NCBI GenBank assembly: GCA_004794785.1
Contig: SJOL01009849.1
Span: 1,624,418-1,688,417 of the forward strand
Length of the DNA: 64,000 nt
Source: Opisthorchis felineus
Taxonomy: Eukaryota > Platyhelminthes > Trematoda > Opisthorchiida > Opisthorchiidae
Reading direction: 5' to 3'
Shown: positions 53,001 through 59,973 of the stretch, piece by piece
Layout of the letters: each line of letters begins with the position of its first letter
Numbering within the stretch: position 1 is the stretch's first letter
Notes under the pieces: generated by a model
What the model was told of the DNA's origin: nothing
What the model saw: the letters and a program-made list of their open reading frames with translations, nothing else
The model's database searches: none
Made by a program: the position numbers and the translations under genes

Positions 53001-56000
53001 ATTTTATTTCGGTGACTAGTTCTGATGGTATTAGGTCACTGCTATTACGGTTGCTTCTGTTCAATCACTAGATTTCATCACACTTACACTAGATCCATCC
53101 AACAAGTCATGCATCAAAAAAGTAAATGGTTCAGCTGTAGTACCCATTCGGTGCCTAGCTGCCACGCTACCCGAAGGATGCACGAGGGCTGAGATACTGT
53201 CAAGTTCGAACCAAGGACCTTCCAGTTAGTAAGTTCGCTTCTTAACCAGTGAGCCATCTTGAGATCAAGCCATGCCTCAAGGTGAACCTAGATGGAGTAC
53301 ACGGCTGGTTTACTTGATATATAGTAATTGCTCATACGAAAGTCGCGACAGCGCCTTCGACTCGCGATTCATTCAGTAATAATGACCGCAGCAGTCGCTC
53401 CCAAAAGTGGAATGATATTTAATTCACCACATAGTTCAACAAAACGGCCGACAACACCAACATTGCAAGCGCATATGAATCAGACAAACGATTCTAAGCG
53501 ATAATTTACACGAATTCAAAAAAAATTAGCCAGATACTATCTCAGTGAAATAATAAGCGAAACCAAAACATTTCTAACTGTTGTAACATTATTTACATAA
53601 AAAGAAAAGCCAACTCACGCAGAGTCTGTCCTTTCGAGGTCGTTGTTGTGTAGCCATGTCCGGACAACATCTTGGAACTGCGAGTCTTCCATCAAAGCCG
53701 TGAGGGAATCAGGTCCCACAGTGACGTCAGTTTCCGGAAGGGGAGTCACTACGCTTGCCAACGTCTCTATCCCTGAACTGCTCCTTACATCCGCGGAACT
53801 TCCAACTTTAGCGGACAACGTAGCTGGTGGTGACTGATCGTTTTTCAATACCCCAGACGGGTTCAAGTGGTCGGTAATCTCCTCGCTTAAATTTAACTGT
53901 CTAGCACGTTTCAATGACTCTTCAGAATAAGGGACCTCATGACCTGAAGCACTCTTGAAACCCGAAGTGGCAATTTTATGTGAATGAATAGGTTTCTGTG
54001 CAGCCTGCACCGCGTCGGTTTTGGACGGCCATGTGGTTGAAACTGACACATGACTAGTAGTCGCTAGACTTGGACTCACGTCTTCCATATCAGTTGCACA
54101 AAGCTGTTTTGCATGCTCTATGGAGGCTTCTGATACGGGATCCACGCTACGCCCAGAAGCTCTAAGGAATCCAGTGAACATAAGGTGTGCGCGAGTATGG
54201 AGGGGATTTTTGGGACTAGGCACTTCATCGAACTTTGTGACATCTGCTCCTGTTTTTTGTTGATCAATCACCAGATCAGCAGTGGAAGTAGGGTCGTCTC
54301 CGTCGAGTTCAGAGACAAATGACTGATTAGCGCGCTGCAACGCAGCACCAGAAACTGCTTCAGTTATATGACCAGAGGCAGAAATGTGAGGCCTTAACGT
54401 GGGTTCCAGTAGGTTGACCGCTGAAAAAACGCCCTTATTCTGAATGCTGTAGGCTGTTCCTTCCACAGCGGCAGAAATCGTAGGAGCAGCCGATAGAGGT
54501 TGTGCATCTAATTCTGTCAATGGGAGAGAAGGTAATTTCGTACACTTTTCAGGCGATGAGTTCAATATTCGTGTATCGGAGTGTGACCCAGTGTTGCATC
54601 TGGTATCGGGAAACTCAGGAACCCGGGGAATGTGCTGTGAAACAGAGGATGACATCCCCGGAACAAATTTCATTGCTTCACCAAGTCCCTGTCTAATTTG
54701 GAGATTCGTCGTTACTGATAGCGCTTTCCTAGATTCCGAAGATGACGAGTCTGATGAAGTTTTTGATACCGTAATAAATTCCCGGGACAAGACACACTGC
54801 CGAGGAGCCGACTGCTCGGTAGTAGAATGGGATGGAACTTCTGAGTCAAAGGCAAAACGAGAGCGGGTGGGTTGATTGGTGCTGCACGTCGCACGAGGGC
54901 AGTCAGATGGAACTAATGGTTGAATGGCTTCTAACACGGAGTTGTCCGTATGAAGAGATGGGTCCTCGCATCCAAACCGAACAGGTTCAACTGTAGGTGG
55001 CAATTCCGGACTCAGAAGTGATCTCACGCGATCTTTAGATGAAGTAGTGCGAAGAAGCAACGTAACGCCTCTAGCAGAAATAAACCCTGTGAACTGAGCA
55101 TCGCTGGAATCCGATAAGCCTGTTGAAGTAGTCCCAGTTGTTAGGGCGCACTCGACTGTATGTTCAGGCGGTTCTTTATCAAACTGAAATTGATTCTGGG
55201 TCTTGGGTTCGTTGCTCAGCCTTAATCTCGGTAAGCAATCTTGCTTCGGCTGTTCCAGGACTAAGTCATCTCTGAGCAAACGTCTGGCGTTTCGCATGGC
55301 CTGGGTGGAGGGCAGAGATATCTTCATCCCGCCAGCAGTCATGAACAATGGATGTATTGGGTCTAAGACAGCTGGAGAACCGTATGCCGGCGCTGTAGCC
55401 GAAGACACAGGATGGTCTAAGTTAACTGCAGGTGGTATGGGAACAGAATCAGGCGAATCTTTCAGAGGAGAAACGGAAGTTGCTAGTACTTGGGTCCAAC
55501 TGATGCCGGATAAACTGTCGTCGAATTCCTGGGTAGACCTTACAAGGCACACGTTTTCCTTGTGCTGTAGTTTAAGGACATCTCCGGCAACGCTTACTGG
55601 ACGGTCGGGCAACATTTCGCTGATAATTTCCTCCCTGGTGGGATACACGAATCCGGTGAACTTCGGTTCAGGGGGTTTAAAGCTATTCTGGTCTACTTGG
55701 CTTGTCAGGCACAAAATAGGACTTGAATTTAACTAGATATTGCGAATTGACTGAACCAGGGCATACCTGAATGTTACAGGATTCCTCAACAACGTCAACA
55801 GCTTGTGAGGAATTTTCCGGGAATATCGGACGAGCCAGGCAAGAAGAACGGACTAACCTGAATAAAAAGACGAAGAAAATGGTCTAACCTTCTATCTCAA
55901 ACTCCTCGAGCAACGCCTTGACATTAATATCCTGAACATTTTCCAATGTTGTAGATAAAAATTTGTTCAAATGGGCACCCAAGTTATCCATCCAACTGAG

Positions 56001-56009
56001 ATCCCACAC
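27173..56009 (-). CDS. BRCA2: BRCA2 homologue, 16-exon gene model
   Basis: This gene encodes the mediator that binds RAD51 through BRC repeats and loads it onto single-stranded DNA during homologous recombination in the nucleus. Sixteen exons join with GT/AG borders, and every junction keeps reading phase, giving 1,904 codons. The order, in model residues, is: tryptophan motif (1-11), BRC repeats (198-687), helical domain (about 915-1020), OB1 (from about 1,025 to 1,176), OB2 (about 1,177-1,460) with the Tower insertion (about 1,205-1,305), OB3 (about 1,464-1,612), and a disordered basic tail (1,613-1,904). The protein is much shorter than human BRCA2, mainly in the N-terminal and BRC regions. 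The first coding exon was not found. Introns reach 5.2 kb and are full of mobile elements. Boundaries are read by eye. The DNA-binding core is certain, and the tail exons are likely. Confidence 0.9.
27410..29986 (-). other. BRCA2 intron, no clear element
   Basis: A possible 33-base microexon lies at 28,800-28,832 (see findings). Frames on both strands near 28,200-28,840 lack phase agreement with the neighbouring exons. No known repeat was recognised. Confidence 0.4.
29987..30364 (-). CDS. BRCA2: BRCA2 exon 15 of model: Ser/Thr-Pro-rich tail
   Basis: The acceptor TTCTTTTCAG and donor GAG-GTATGC enclose 126 codons in phase 0. It holds about eight S/T-P sites (for example TPLRS, TPRTG and SPKPCSPKT), basic clusters (SRRIRRPL and EPKRRHVAS) and an acidic end ([11 protein letters not shown]). 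It has no fold. This resembles the disordered, CDK-phosphorylated C-terminal region of BRCA2. The open frame continues upstream of the acceptor to 30,601, so a longer exon is possible but less likely. Confidence 0.65.
30365..31864 (-). other. BRCA2 intron, left part, unassigned
   Basis: The stretch holds a plus-strand open frame of 139 residues (30,729-31,148) and overlapping minus-strand frames. None shows a domain or splice borders in phase. The sequence is pyrimidine-rich on the plus strand, which may explain the long open frames. Confidence 0.35.
31865..32345. repeat. Dispersed repeat family D, head-to-head pair
   Basis: The plus-sense half begins near GGGGTCATCAGGTAGGTGCA and reaches GAACCCAAATTGCACGAAAT. 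The reverse sense returns from 32,046 with the exact complement, followed by GGGTTGACGGTAACTCGGGC, CGATCGTGGGCAGTCGAAGA, GTGTATTACGTCTATACATG and ATTCAGCTGAAGAACATCAG. The arms 31,929-31,950 and 32,046-32,067 form a perfect 22-base inverted repeat. Confidence 0.8.
32715..32978 (-). CDS. BRCA2: BRCA2 exon 14 of model: post-OB3 segment
   Basis: The acceptor TTTGTTCCAG and donor CAA-GTGGGT bracket 88 codons in phase 0. [20 protein letters not shown] resembles the region just after human OB3 (LMHILHANDPKWSTPTKD), which supports direct continuation from exon 13. The remainder is Ser/Thr/Gly-rich and ends KEPKAMEQ. Confidence 0.7.
33620..33850 (+). mobile_element. RTE 3'-end fragment
   Basis: A plus-strand frame reads [20 protein letters not shown] followed by [20 protein letters not shown] and [10 protein letters not shown]. 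This is the C-terminal tail of RTE-type reverse transcriptases. Related tails lie at 43.7, 13.3 and 49.8 kb. Confidence 0.7.
33851..35248 (-). other. BRCA2 intron, unassigned
   Basis: Two overlapping minus-strand frames at 34,428-34,794 are open. One contains [10 protein letters not shown], which recalls the human KKRRALDFL motif, but its acceptor phase does not fit exons 13 and 14, so it is not called as an exon. Confidence 0.3.
35249..35445 (+). mobile_element. tRNA-derived SINE, complete copy
   Basis: The tRNA-like head has box A TGGCTCAGTGGTAAGAGC and box B GGTTCAAACC, spaced as in a polymerase III promoter. The body reads CCCCTGTCTGGGCTTGGGTA, CAGCCCTCGTGCTTCCTTCA and GGCACCGAAAGGGTGTTACA, and the copy ends in a T/A-rich tail. 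It is a good reference copy of the family. Confidence 0.85.
35884..37290 (-). mobile_element. Penelope-like element with GIY-YIG domain and inverted terminal repeats
   Basis: On the minus strand, 37,157-36,900 encodes the last part of the reverse transcriptase region ([20 protein letters not shown], then [19 protein letters not shown]). From 36,874 comes the linker ([20 protein letters not shown]) and a GIY-YIG type endonuclease core, CVYQIPC...[12 protein letters not shown] at 36,646-36,570, where the second motif has Cys for the usual Tyr. A frameshift near 36,500 leads to the tail ([20 protein letters not shown]). Copies of a terminal repeat flank the body in opposite orientation: 35,968-36,130 and 37,140-37,290. 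A further 85 bases (35,884-35,968) also recur at 48.7 kb. The copy lacks the N-terminal reverse transcriptase and is dead. Confidence 0.85.
37291..38196 (-). other. BRCA2 intron, unassigned
   Basis: The minus-strand frame at 37,488-37,796 (102 residues) shows no domain I recognise and no splice borders in phase with exons 13 and 14. Confidence 0.3.
38197..38415 (-). CDS. BRCA2: BRCA2 exon 13 of model: OB3 end
   Basis: The acceptor CATCCAACAG and donor AAG-GTTTGT give a 73-codon exon in phase 0. [13 protein letters not shown] fits the last OB3 strand (human LLTLFAGDFSVFSAS). The tail [10 protein letters not shown] is basic. The following intron (32,979-38,196) is the largest and carries a Penelope-like element, a SINE, an RTE tail and much unassigned sequence. 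Confidence 0.85.
38830..39000 (+). repeat. Dispersed repeat family D copy
   Basis: The copy carries GCGAAATACACTCACTTGCA, CCAGCTGAATCTCTCGCTTA, CAACTGAATGTGCTGTCGAA and, after a switch, TTTTCAGCAACCTTGTAAGT with GTATTGCGTCTATACATGTA. Confidence 0.55.
39103..39329 (-). CDS. BRCA2: BRCA2 exon 12 of model: OB3 start
   Basis: The acceptor TTATGCAG and donor CAA-GTGAGT flank 227 bases. It begins [17 protein letters not shown], matching the human OB3 entry CSEVDLIGFVVSVVKK. It ends [12 protein letters not shown], matching the LLAIKFW strand. Between them is an insertion of about 25 polar residues compared with human. Confidence 0.9.
39788..40097 (-). CDS. BRCA2: BRCA2 exon 11 of model: OB2 to OB3 linker
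   Basis: The acceptor TCTTCCAG and donor CAGA-GTACGT bracket 310 bases (103 codons plus one base). A Ser/Ala-rich loop leads to [20 protein letters not shown], which matches the human ILFQIYQPREPLHFS segment. The GTACGT donor is weaker than the others but gives the phase that the OB3 exon requires. Confidence 0.8.
40880..40965 (-). CDS. BRCA2: BRCA2 exon 10 of model: OB2
   Basis: The 86-base exon encodes [20 protein letters not shown] and ends AVEIYKLQ before GTGAGT. This matches the OB2 block of BRCA2 (SIWRPSSDLYSLLTEG in human). The acceptor CTAG is preceded directly by a CT-repeat microsatellite that serves as the polypyrimidine tract. Confidence 0.9.
40968..41008. repeat. GA/CT microsatellite at a splice acceptor
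   Basis: AG repeats with two AAA interruptions sit directly upstream (gene sense) of the OB2 exon ending at 40,965. In gene sense the tract is CT-rich and leads straight into the acceptor CTAG. Confidence 0.9.
41972..42158 (+). mobile_element. tRNA-derived SINE, diverged copy
   Basis: The head reads GAGCTCGCGGTAGCCCAGCG with TTAAGGCGC and box B GTTCGAACCC. The body includes GGCTCGGGTGACATGGCAGT, CAGCCCTCATGCTTCCTTCT and GGGGATTGTAGCTGTA. Confidence 0.75.
42492..42555 (-). CDS. BRCA2: BRCA2 exon 9 of model: OB2 strand microexon
   Basis: This 64-base exon lies between acceptor TATTCTAG and donor GTACGC. It encodes [20 protein letters not shown] plus Y and one base, which fits the OB2 strand that follows the Tower (human DVTTVWKLRIVSY). 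It is needed for phase: the previous exon ends in phase 0 and the next requires one carried base, which this exon supplies. Confidence 0.8.
42659..42861 (-). CDS. BRCA2: BRCA2 exon 8 of model: Tower head and second helix
   Basis: The acceptor TGTTACAG completes the split glycine, and the donor AAG-GTTAGT keeps phase 0. The segment [20 protein letters not shown] followed by [13 protein letters not shown] matches the three-helix bundle at the Tower tip and the returning helix (human QDGAELYEAV and SEEQLRALNNHRQ). The Tower is therefore kept at close to vertebrate length although the N-terminal region has shrunk. The intron before it holds an RTE fragment and a SINE. Confidence 0.9.
43218..43404 (+). 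mobile_element. tRNA-derived SINE, complete copy
   Basis: Box A is TGGCTCAGTGGTTAGAGC and box B GGTTTAAACC. The body CTGTCTAGGCTTGGGAAGCC, CCCTCGTGCTTACTTCGGAT and GGCACCGAAAGGATATTACA follows. It aligns along its whole length with the 35.2 kb copy. Confidence 0.85.
43664..44360 (-). mobile_element. RTE reverse transcriptase C-terminal fragment
   Basis: On the minus strand, 44,358-44,146 encodes [20 protein letters not shown] and later [15 protein letters not shown]. Then 44,119-43,890 encodes [19 protein letters not shown], the usual end block of RTE reverse transcriptases. After a frame shift the tail [19 protein letters not shown] follows at 43,790-43,700. It is a 5'-truncated, frame-shifted copy inside a BRCA2 intron. 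Confidence 0.8.
44361..45462 (-). other. BRCA2 intron, unassigned
   Basis: Short frames on both strands, none with motifs. No further element was recognised. Confidence 0.4.
45463..45661 (-). CDS. BRCA2: BRCA2 exon 7 of model: OB2 start and first Tower helix
   Basis: The acceptor is CCATGCAG and the donor is GCG-GTAAGT, with phase 0 in and phase 1 out. The residues [13 protein letters not shown] enter OB2, matching YPIQWMEK in human. The long charged helix that follows ([20 protein letters not shown]) matches the first arm of the Tower ([21 protein letters not shown]). The intron before it (45,662-47,215) shows no element. Confidence 0.9.
45662..47215 (-). other. BRCA2 intron, nothing recognised
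   Basis: No repeat family from this window and no open frame with support was seen. Confidence 0.45.
47216..47711 (-). CDS. BRCA2: BRCA2 exon 6 of model: OB1
   Basis: The acceptor is CATGAAG, with a CTTTCTCTTT tract before it, and the donor is CAG-GTGAGT. The exon encodes 165 residues, starting with the last helical segment ([20 protein letters not shown]) and continuing into the first OB fold. Conserved family signatures are [39 protein letters not shown] and [16 protein letters not shown]. These match the human DGWY, GAEL, NSTRP and SDGG patterns in the same order. OB1 forms part of the single-stranded DNA-binding surface and the DSS1 site. Confidence 0.95.
47712..48551 (-). other. BRCA2 intron, nothing recognised
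   Basis: No gene, RNA or element was recognised. Confidence 0.45.
48552..48795. mobile_element. Penelope-like terminal repeat fragment, palindromic
   Basis: The sequence AATCCGACGTTTCGGTTGCC with GTGGGCAGCCTTTTTGAAGG matches the terminal repeat of the 35.9-37.3 kb element. At 48,645-48,700 the unit turns round (CAAACGTCGGATTACAAGAA with CTTATTCCAGAACGCTGTTTT), complementary to 48,562-48,600. The right end (48,705-48,790) matches, reversed, the stretch 35,884-35,960 with AGTTCCGG and GCGCCA blocks. No protein-coding part is left. Confidence 0.7.
48920..49135 (-). CDS. BRCA2: BRCA2 exon 5 of model: helical domain
   Basis: The acceptor CTCCTCAG and donor GTGAGT bracket 216 bases in matching phase. 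The product includes [13 protein letters not shown] and [20 protein letters not shown], which match the most conserved part of the BRCA2 helical domain (NHYRW...WKL and VLLQLKYRYD). The intron before it carries an RTE fragment at 49.7-50.1 kb. Confidence 0.95.
49715..50125 (-). mobile_element. RTE reverse transcriptase C-terminal fragment
   Basis: One minus-strand frame encodes [20 protein letters not shown], then [20 protein letters not shown] and [20 protein letters not shown]. The [15 protein letters not shown] block is the familiar LGHVLRMP-type end of RTE elements. The copy is open but truncated at both ends. Confidence 0.7.
50126..51359 (-). other. BRCA2 intron, nothing recognised
   Basis: No element or exon with matching phase was seen. 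Confidence 0.4.
51360..51854 (-). CDS. BRCA2: BRCA2 exon 4 of model: start of helical domain
   Basis: The acceptor CATTTAG completes the split alanine of the BRC exon, and the donor GTAAGC leaves two bases. The first part is basic ([20 protein letters not shown], then QPKRSKNS) and could carry a nuclear signal. The end, [20 protein letters not shown], matches the conserved entry to the BRCA2 helical domain, where human has the pattern DGGWLIP followed by GKEEF. That domain contacts DSS1. The 1.76 kb intron before it holds SINE and repeat D fragments. Confidence 0.85.
52540..52835. repeat. Possible family D fragment
   Basis: AACGAGAAATTCAGCTGGGT, the block GTGAGTCACCCGTCGAACCC and GGTATGCAAGTGTATTTCGC match the reverse-sense half of family D (compare 31,970-32,045). 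The left part is too diverged to align. Confidence 0.45.
53130..53268 (-). mobile_element. tRNA-derived SINE with internal deletion
   Basis: On the minus strand: head GAGATGGCTCACTGGTTAAG with box B GGTTCGAAC, then a jump straight to CAGTATCTCAGCCCTCGTGC and the tail GGCACCGAATGGGTACTACA. About 40 bases between box B and the body are missing compared with the 35.2 kb copy. Confidence 0.75.
53619..55732 (-). CDS. BRCA2: BRCA2 exon 3 of model: BRC repeat exon
   Basis: This 2,114-base exon encodes 704 codons plus two bases, open throughout, and ends in a GTGAGT donor. It holds the RAD51-binding repeats. Those with the FxxA core lie at 55,348-55,259 (FMTAGG), 55,096-55,004 (FISARG), 54,181-54,092 (FLRASG) and 53,968-53,879 (FKSASG). 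A further one at 54,394-54,305 has His in place of Phe (HISASG). A half repeat starts at 55,663 ([11 protein letters not shown]). Several keep the second helical half, for example [11 protein letters not shown]. Linkers are rich in Ser, Thr and Pro. The exon ends with an acidic helical stretch ([20 protein letters not shown]). The start is set by a CTAG acceptor just after an in-frame stop. Confidence 0.9.
55767..55852 (-). CDS. BRCA2: BRCA2 exon 2 of model: linker
   Basis: A short exon sits between an acceptor ending GGTTAG and a CAG-GTATGC donor. With this acceptor the phase matches both neighbours and gives 28 residues plus a split valine, ending VVEESCNIQ. Using the upstream CAG acceptor five bases earlier would place a TAG in frame, so it is rejected. 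It carries no domain, just an acidic linker. Confidence 0.6.
55889..56009 (-). CDS. BRCA2: BRCA2 exon 1 of model: tryptophan motif
   Basis: The exon follows an acceptor reading CTCCCTAG and ends at GAAG before GTTAGA. Only one of three frames is open, giving 40 residues plus one base. It starts [17 protein letters not shown], and its later half is acidic and helical ([11 protein letters not shown]). The SWMDNLG core matches the spacing of the human BRCA2 PALB2-binding motif (Trp, hydrophobic, two residues, Leu). Its position just before the BRC exon fits the N-terminal order in BRCA2. At least one earlier exon with the start codon must exist, and I could not place it. Confidence 0.6.
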
Positions 56010-57984
56010 CTAGGGAGAAGAATAATAAGTGTGCTAGACAAGTTTCTAACTGCACGCAGGGATGATGGACTGAAAAACAAGGCGGCACGATTAAGCAGCC
56101 AAGTGAGTTTGAGAAGGCTCGTAGATTAGGTCGTGAGCTACTGAAAGGTCCAACCTCGGAAACTCTCCACGGTTTTTTCAGCAACCCTAATCTGAACCTG
56201 AGCACCATCGTAGTACCTCAGCTCAGGTTGCGTGGCAGACAGGAACGGAAAAGGTACAGTCATGATCACCAGCAACGAAAACCACAACAATACAGCAACG
56301 AGTAATACTGGCATCTAACTGCCAACAACAATGAGGAGAGAACGCCCTAATACGGAGGGAGAAAACGGGGCAGTTGGCGCTGAGTGCAAGAGAAGTCCTG
56401 TCACTCGGAAGCACCATCAAAAATTTTACAACAAACATGAAACAAACAACTCTGTGTATCGGGTCGAGGTAAGACGACGTCAGCTGGATTTATCGAGTAT
56501 CTTTGGGAGCCCTACATGGCGCAAACCAAGCATATGACATAATTAGTTAGGCTACGTGATCATGCTGACCACTGGAATAGATTACGTGCCATGTCTTTTG
56601 TGGGCTTCCAACCACGCGCGGGGCGAACCACGAGGATCTCAAGCAGGGAGACATGAAGATCCCACGGCACCCAGTTCGACAGTGACTACTTCTGTTTCGC
56701 CTTGGAAAGGTCGCGGTACGCACGCGCGAACCCTTTGCTGGCAGGGACTTGGCATGTGCGACGTATCTCCCAATCACAGGGACCTGGTATCCCAACTGTT
56801 GCTTTAGCAGTTCTGGTTCGTTACCGATTACTCGTGCGGAGATGCTGCAGCCGGCTAACTTCTGCTAGGCTGTGATGATTGAGCACAAGACCTTTACACT
56901 AATAGGTAGGTTTTAGAGAGGCGAATGAAAATCTGACGCAGATAACAGCATGACCTGACTCAACATGCGTATCCTAGAATGATCGGAAGTCTAACTGGGC
57001 CTCACATTCGGCAGTTGAAGGCCCCATGGTTGTTCAGTCGCAGGAGGATGCCAGGTAGTACAGCGACACCCACTCTCTAAATCCAGTATAATTAAGAAAC
57101 AATTTACAAAATTCGCTGACCATAAATCATAACATTCCGCGTTCAAACCAAACCATCATTGGGCGCCTCTGACGAACTGGAGTGCCTTACTCGTGCATTA
57201 GGATCACTATATGTATAGTGATATATATACATATGTATATATAATATCATATATATAATCAGGTCGGGTGGTATCGAGACCGAAACAACCACCTAAGCGC
57301 GCCTGGTTCGCTGATAAACGGCTTGCTCTGGCATTTGAATCCACAGCTGATATCTGCACTTTCTGAAGAAGCCCGTGTAGGCAACGGTAAAAACTCACAT
57401 CTCGTCTTACCCACAACTAGTGGGTGTATACAGCCATGACAAACATCGTATGTTTGTCTCCTCGCTGTTTATTTGAGCTTGGAGGCCTTACTGCACAGAG
57501 ATGGCTGTCGAGTGGAATCCACTCAATTTAATCAAAACAATACGAACACCAGCACGTCCCAAAGCGACGGTGACAGGGTCACAAGAGAGTCACGAATAGA
57601 ATTTGTACACGAAAGGCAAATCTTTTGAAGGCGTCTCGGAAAGGTAGTGTATGTCAATTCCAAATGTCTTGGAGGCTCCAACAATACCAGCCTGTTGACC
57701 GATTCCAATTGGTGTGCGAAACTTGAAACATTCATGCTTAAAGAAGACGCGAGGACAAAGGAATGTGTGGGTTAGGGTGCTCTTGGATATCTATTTTGTT
57801 GTGATTTTTGTGTGCTTATTATTATACTTACCCTACATACTCGTATTGAACCTTTGTATGTACATTTCAGCTCATCCACGCTTGTTCTTAGACAAGTAAA
57901 ACGTTATCCTCAATAACCCGGACTCTGTTCTAACTCTTTCTCGGACACATTATAAACGTCTCAAGTATATAAAAATTCTGATTA
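56010..57984. other. Upstream of BRCA2 model, no supported gene
   Basis: The missing BRCA2 first exon and promoter should lie here or further right. A plus-strand frame at 56,066-56,305 is protein-like (see findings), and both strands are open over 56,550-56,807, but neither has a domain. A TA-rich microsatellite spans about 57,220-57,258. Confidence 0.35.
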
Positions 57985-58350
57985 TGGCAAGATAACACGA
58001 CTGTATGAGCTCCTCGTCGTGGGCCAGAGGGTGGTTAGCTCTCGATAGAGATAGTCTTTTGCTGAGTCAAAACAGCAGAGGACGTCTGAAATAAGGGGCG
58101 ACTGGTAGCTCGAAAAACGCGATTGCTTATGGTGGACAGTCGCTCCAACAAGCCGAACATAATGTGGACTGCTAATGCGCATCCAACTGAGTAAGGTTAC
58201 CTCAGGCTGGAAACTAAGAACTAGACAAACACCTGTGCAACGAGCTGCAGCAATTGTAGTCACTTGAAGTTCGTGGTCGCTAGAGTTTAGACGGCGATGC
58301 CCTAATCTTGGTAACTGTGCTTGGATCTTGTAAGTGAGCTTCAGCAATGC
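57985..58350 (-). mobile_element. RTE endonuclease fragment
   Basis: A minus-strand frame contains TGVCLVLSFQPEVTLLSWMR followed by a polar stretch. In gene order and spacing this matches the middle of the RTE endonuclease, as in the 11.7-11.9 kb copy. Only about 120 codons remain. Confidence 0.5.
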
Positions 58351-58388
58351 AGCAAATGTCTGCCGACAAAGTATCTACGATGCTCGAG

Positions 58389-58564
58389 CTCGAGATAGCT
58401 GAGTGAAGGTGCGAACATGATGAACTGAAGGTCCGTGGTTCGAACCAAACTCCGACAGCTCGACTGTTCCTGTCCGTTTGGTCAGTCTGAAAGTGTCCCG
58501 GCCCTCGTGCCTCCTTCGGGTGGTGTGGCAGCCAGACACCGGAAGAGTGTTACAGCTGAAAGTT
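58389..58564 (+). mobile_element. tRNA-derived SINE
   Basis: The head starts CTCGAGATAGCTGAGTGAAG and has box B GGTTCGAACC. The body has CTGTTCCTGTCCGTTTGGTC, CGGCCCTCGTGCCTCCTTCG and GAAGAGTGTTACAGCTGAAA, ending in a T run. Box A is slightly broken. Confidence 0.8.
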
Positions 58565-59251
58565 TTTTTTAGTTAGTATCAAGTCTCAGTGCACGCGAGA
58601 GCAATTTATTGCCCCAGTTACTTAAGAATTTGCACATTGGAAACTGCTATAAAAAGAGGAGAACGAAGTCTAAAATTTTGATGCAGAGGTAGATGAGAGG
58701 TGCGGGATGCAGTTAGTAACTTCTCTAGGTGCGCGACTCACATCAGGACGAAAAAAACAAACAGTGGACGCGAGGGGCCTGGTGCTAGCCTATCGCAAGC
58801 ATTTTGAAGTGCCGACACCTCTAGGCGCTCAATCAGTACAGCGCGGAAGTCACTGACACCGATTAGCCGCCATTTCTTGCAACGTCTCCGGCTAATCGCA
58901 GCCAGGGGCACGGGGACCCTATCTTGGAGGGTAGACTGCACCAGCAACACCTAAACCTTTCTTGATGCTTTTTCACACCCTTCTGTCAAGTCATACGCTG
59001 CCATTAAGGAGGAAGAAGGTTGGGAGTGTCAGCGTTTTCCCGGCGACGGCACCATAACCTGGAGTTCGCAACCAGTCTTTGGCTCAAAAGCCTGACCAAA
59101 AGACAGCTACCAAACTCGCTGCAATCCACAAATTGAAGGACCAGAAAACTGTCAAACCTCAGTCAAGTGGTCAACCGGTGAGAAAGACTGCGGATGCTGT
59201 ATAGATGTTCCTCATTACAGTACAATCGATTGTTGAAGTATGTATGCTGAA

Positions 59252-59252
<1 letters not shown>
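58565..59252. other. No supported gene
   Basis: No splice-flanked frame, RNA gene or known element was seen. Confidence 0.4.

Positions 59253-59289
<37 letters not shown>
59253..59289. repeat. TA microsatellite
   Basis: Uninterrupted alternating TA tract of about 37 bases. Confidence 0.95.
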
Positions 59290-59293
<4 letters not shown>

Positions 59294-59973
59294 CCATGCA
59301 ATAAATACCTCATTTTCGAATATATAGTTATACATCGTCGCTGTGTGGCGCTTTTGGGATCACTGATTTGTGTCGACAATACTCGCATAACGTGCAGGTA
59401 GAAACCTTGTAAGCCGCCAGAGATTACATGAGAAAAAACGTGACACCTCAGGCAAAGACGGAGTGCAACTGGAACGAACACTTAAAAACACTGTTTCAGT
59501 GCACATAAGCCGAAATAAGGTTGCATTTGTTATTAAAATCACACGGAGCCTTTCATGAACCTCTCATAGGTCACGAAAATGAAAAATCGAAAAGTTGTGG
59601 TAACGCCTCAGCTAAGTTGTCTGTCTGGTCAACCCGAGCTAATGCTTTCCGCAGGAGAAATACCAAGGGTATATAAAATGTATTGAACGCCAATAACAGA
59701 CCAAAAGTCCTGGGAATCCGGACACGCTCTGAATGGGGTACCGACAACCGCATGTAGCAAATGCTGTGGCATGGTTGGCTGTTAAGTCCGCATTTCGACC
59801 AATGAGACCTTGCCTTGTTGATGGACCAGTAAGCGGTCCACCTTCACGGAGTAACGGATTGATACACATGATCGGGGCTTTCGCCCAAGTTTCCCGGGCC
59901 GGTTTTGTTCTTGTCGTTCAGAGGATCTCATACACCTGAAAGGCACAAGCAAAAAAGGGTGTAGCACTGCTTT

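Noticed and set aside
55203..55736. Plus-strand open frame of 177 residues
   Set aside because: It lies wholly opposite the BRC exon, has no domain, and is the shadow of the minus-strand gene.
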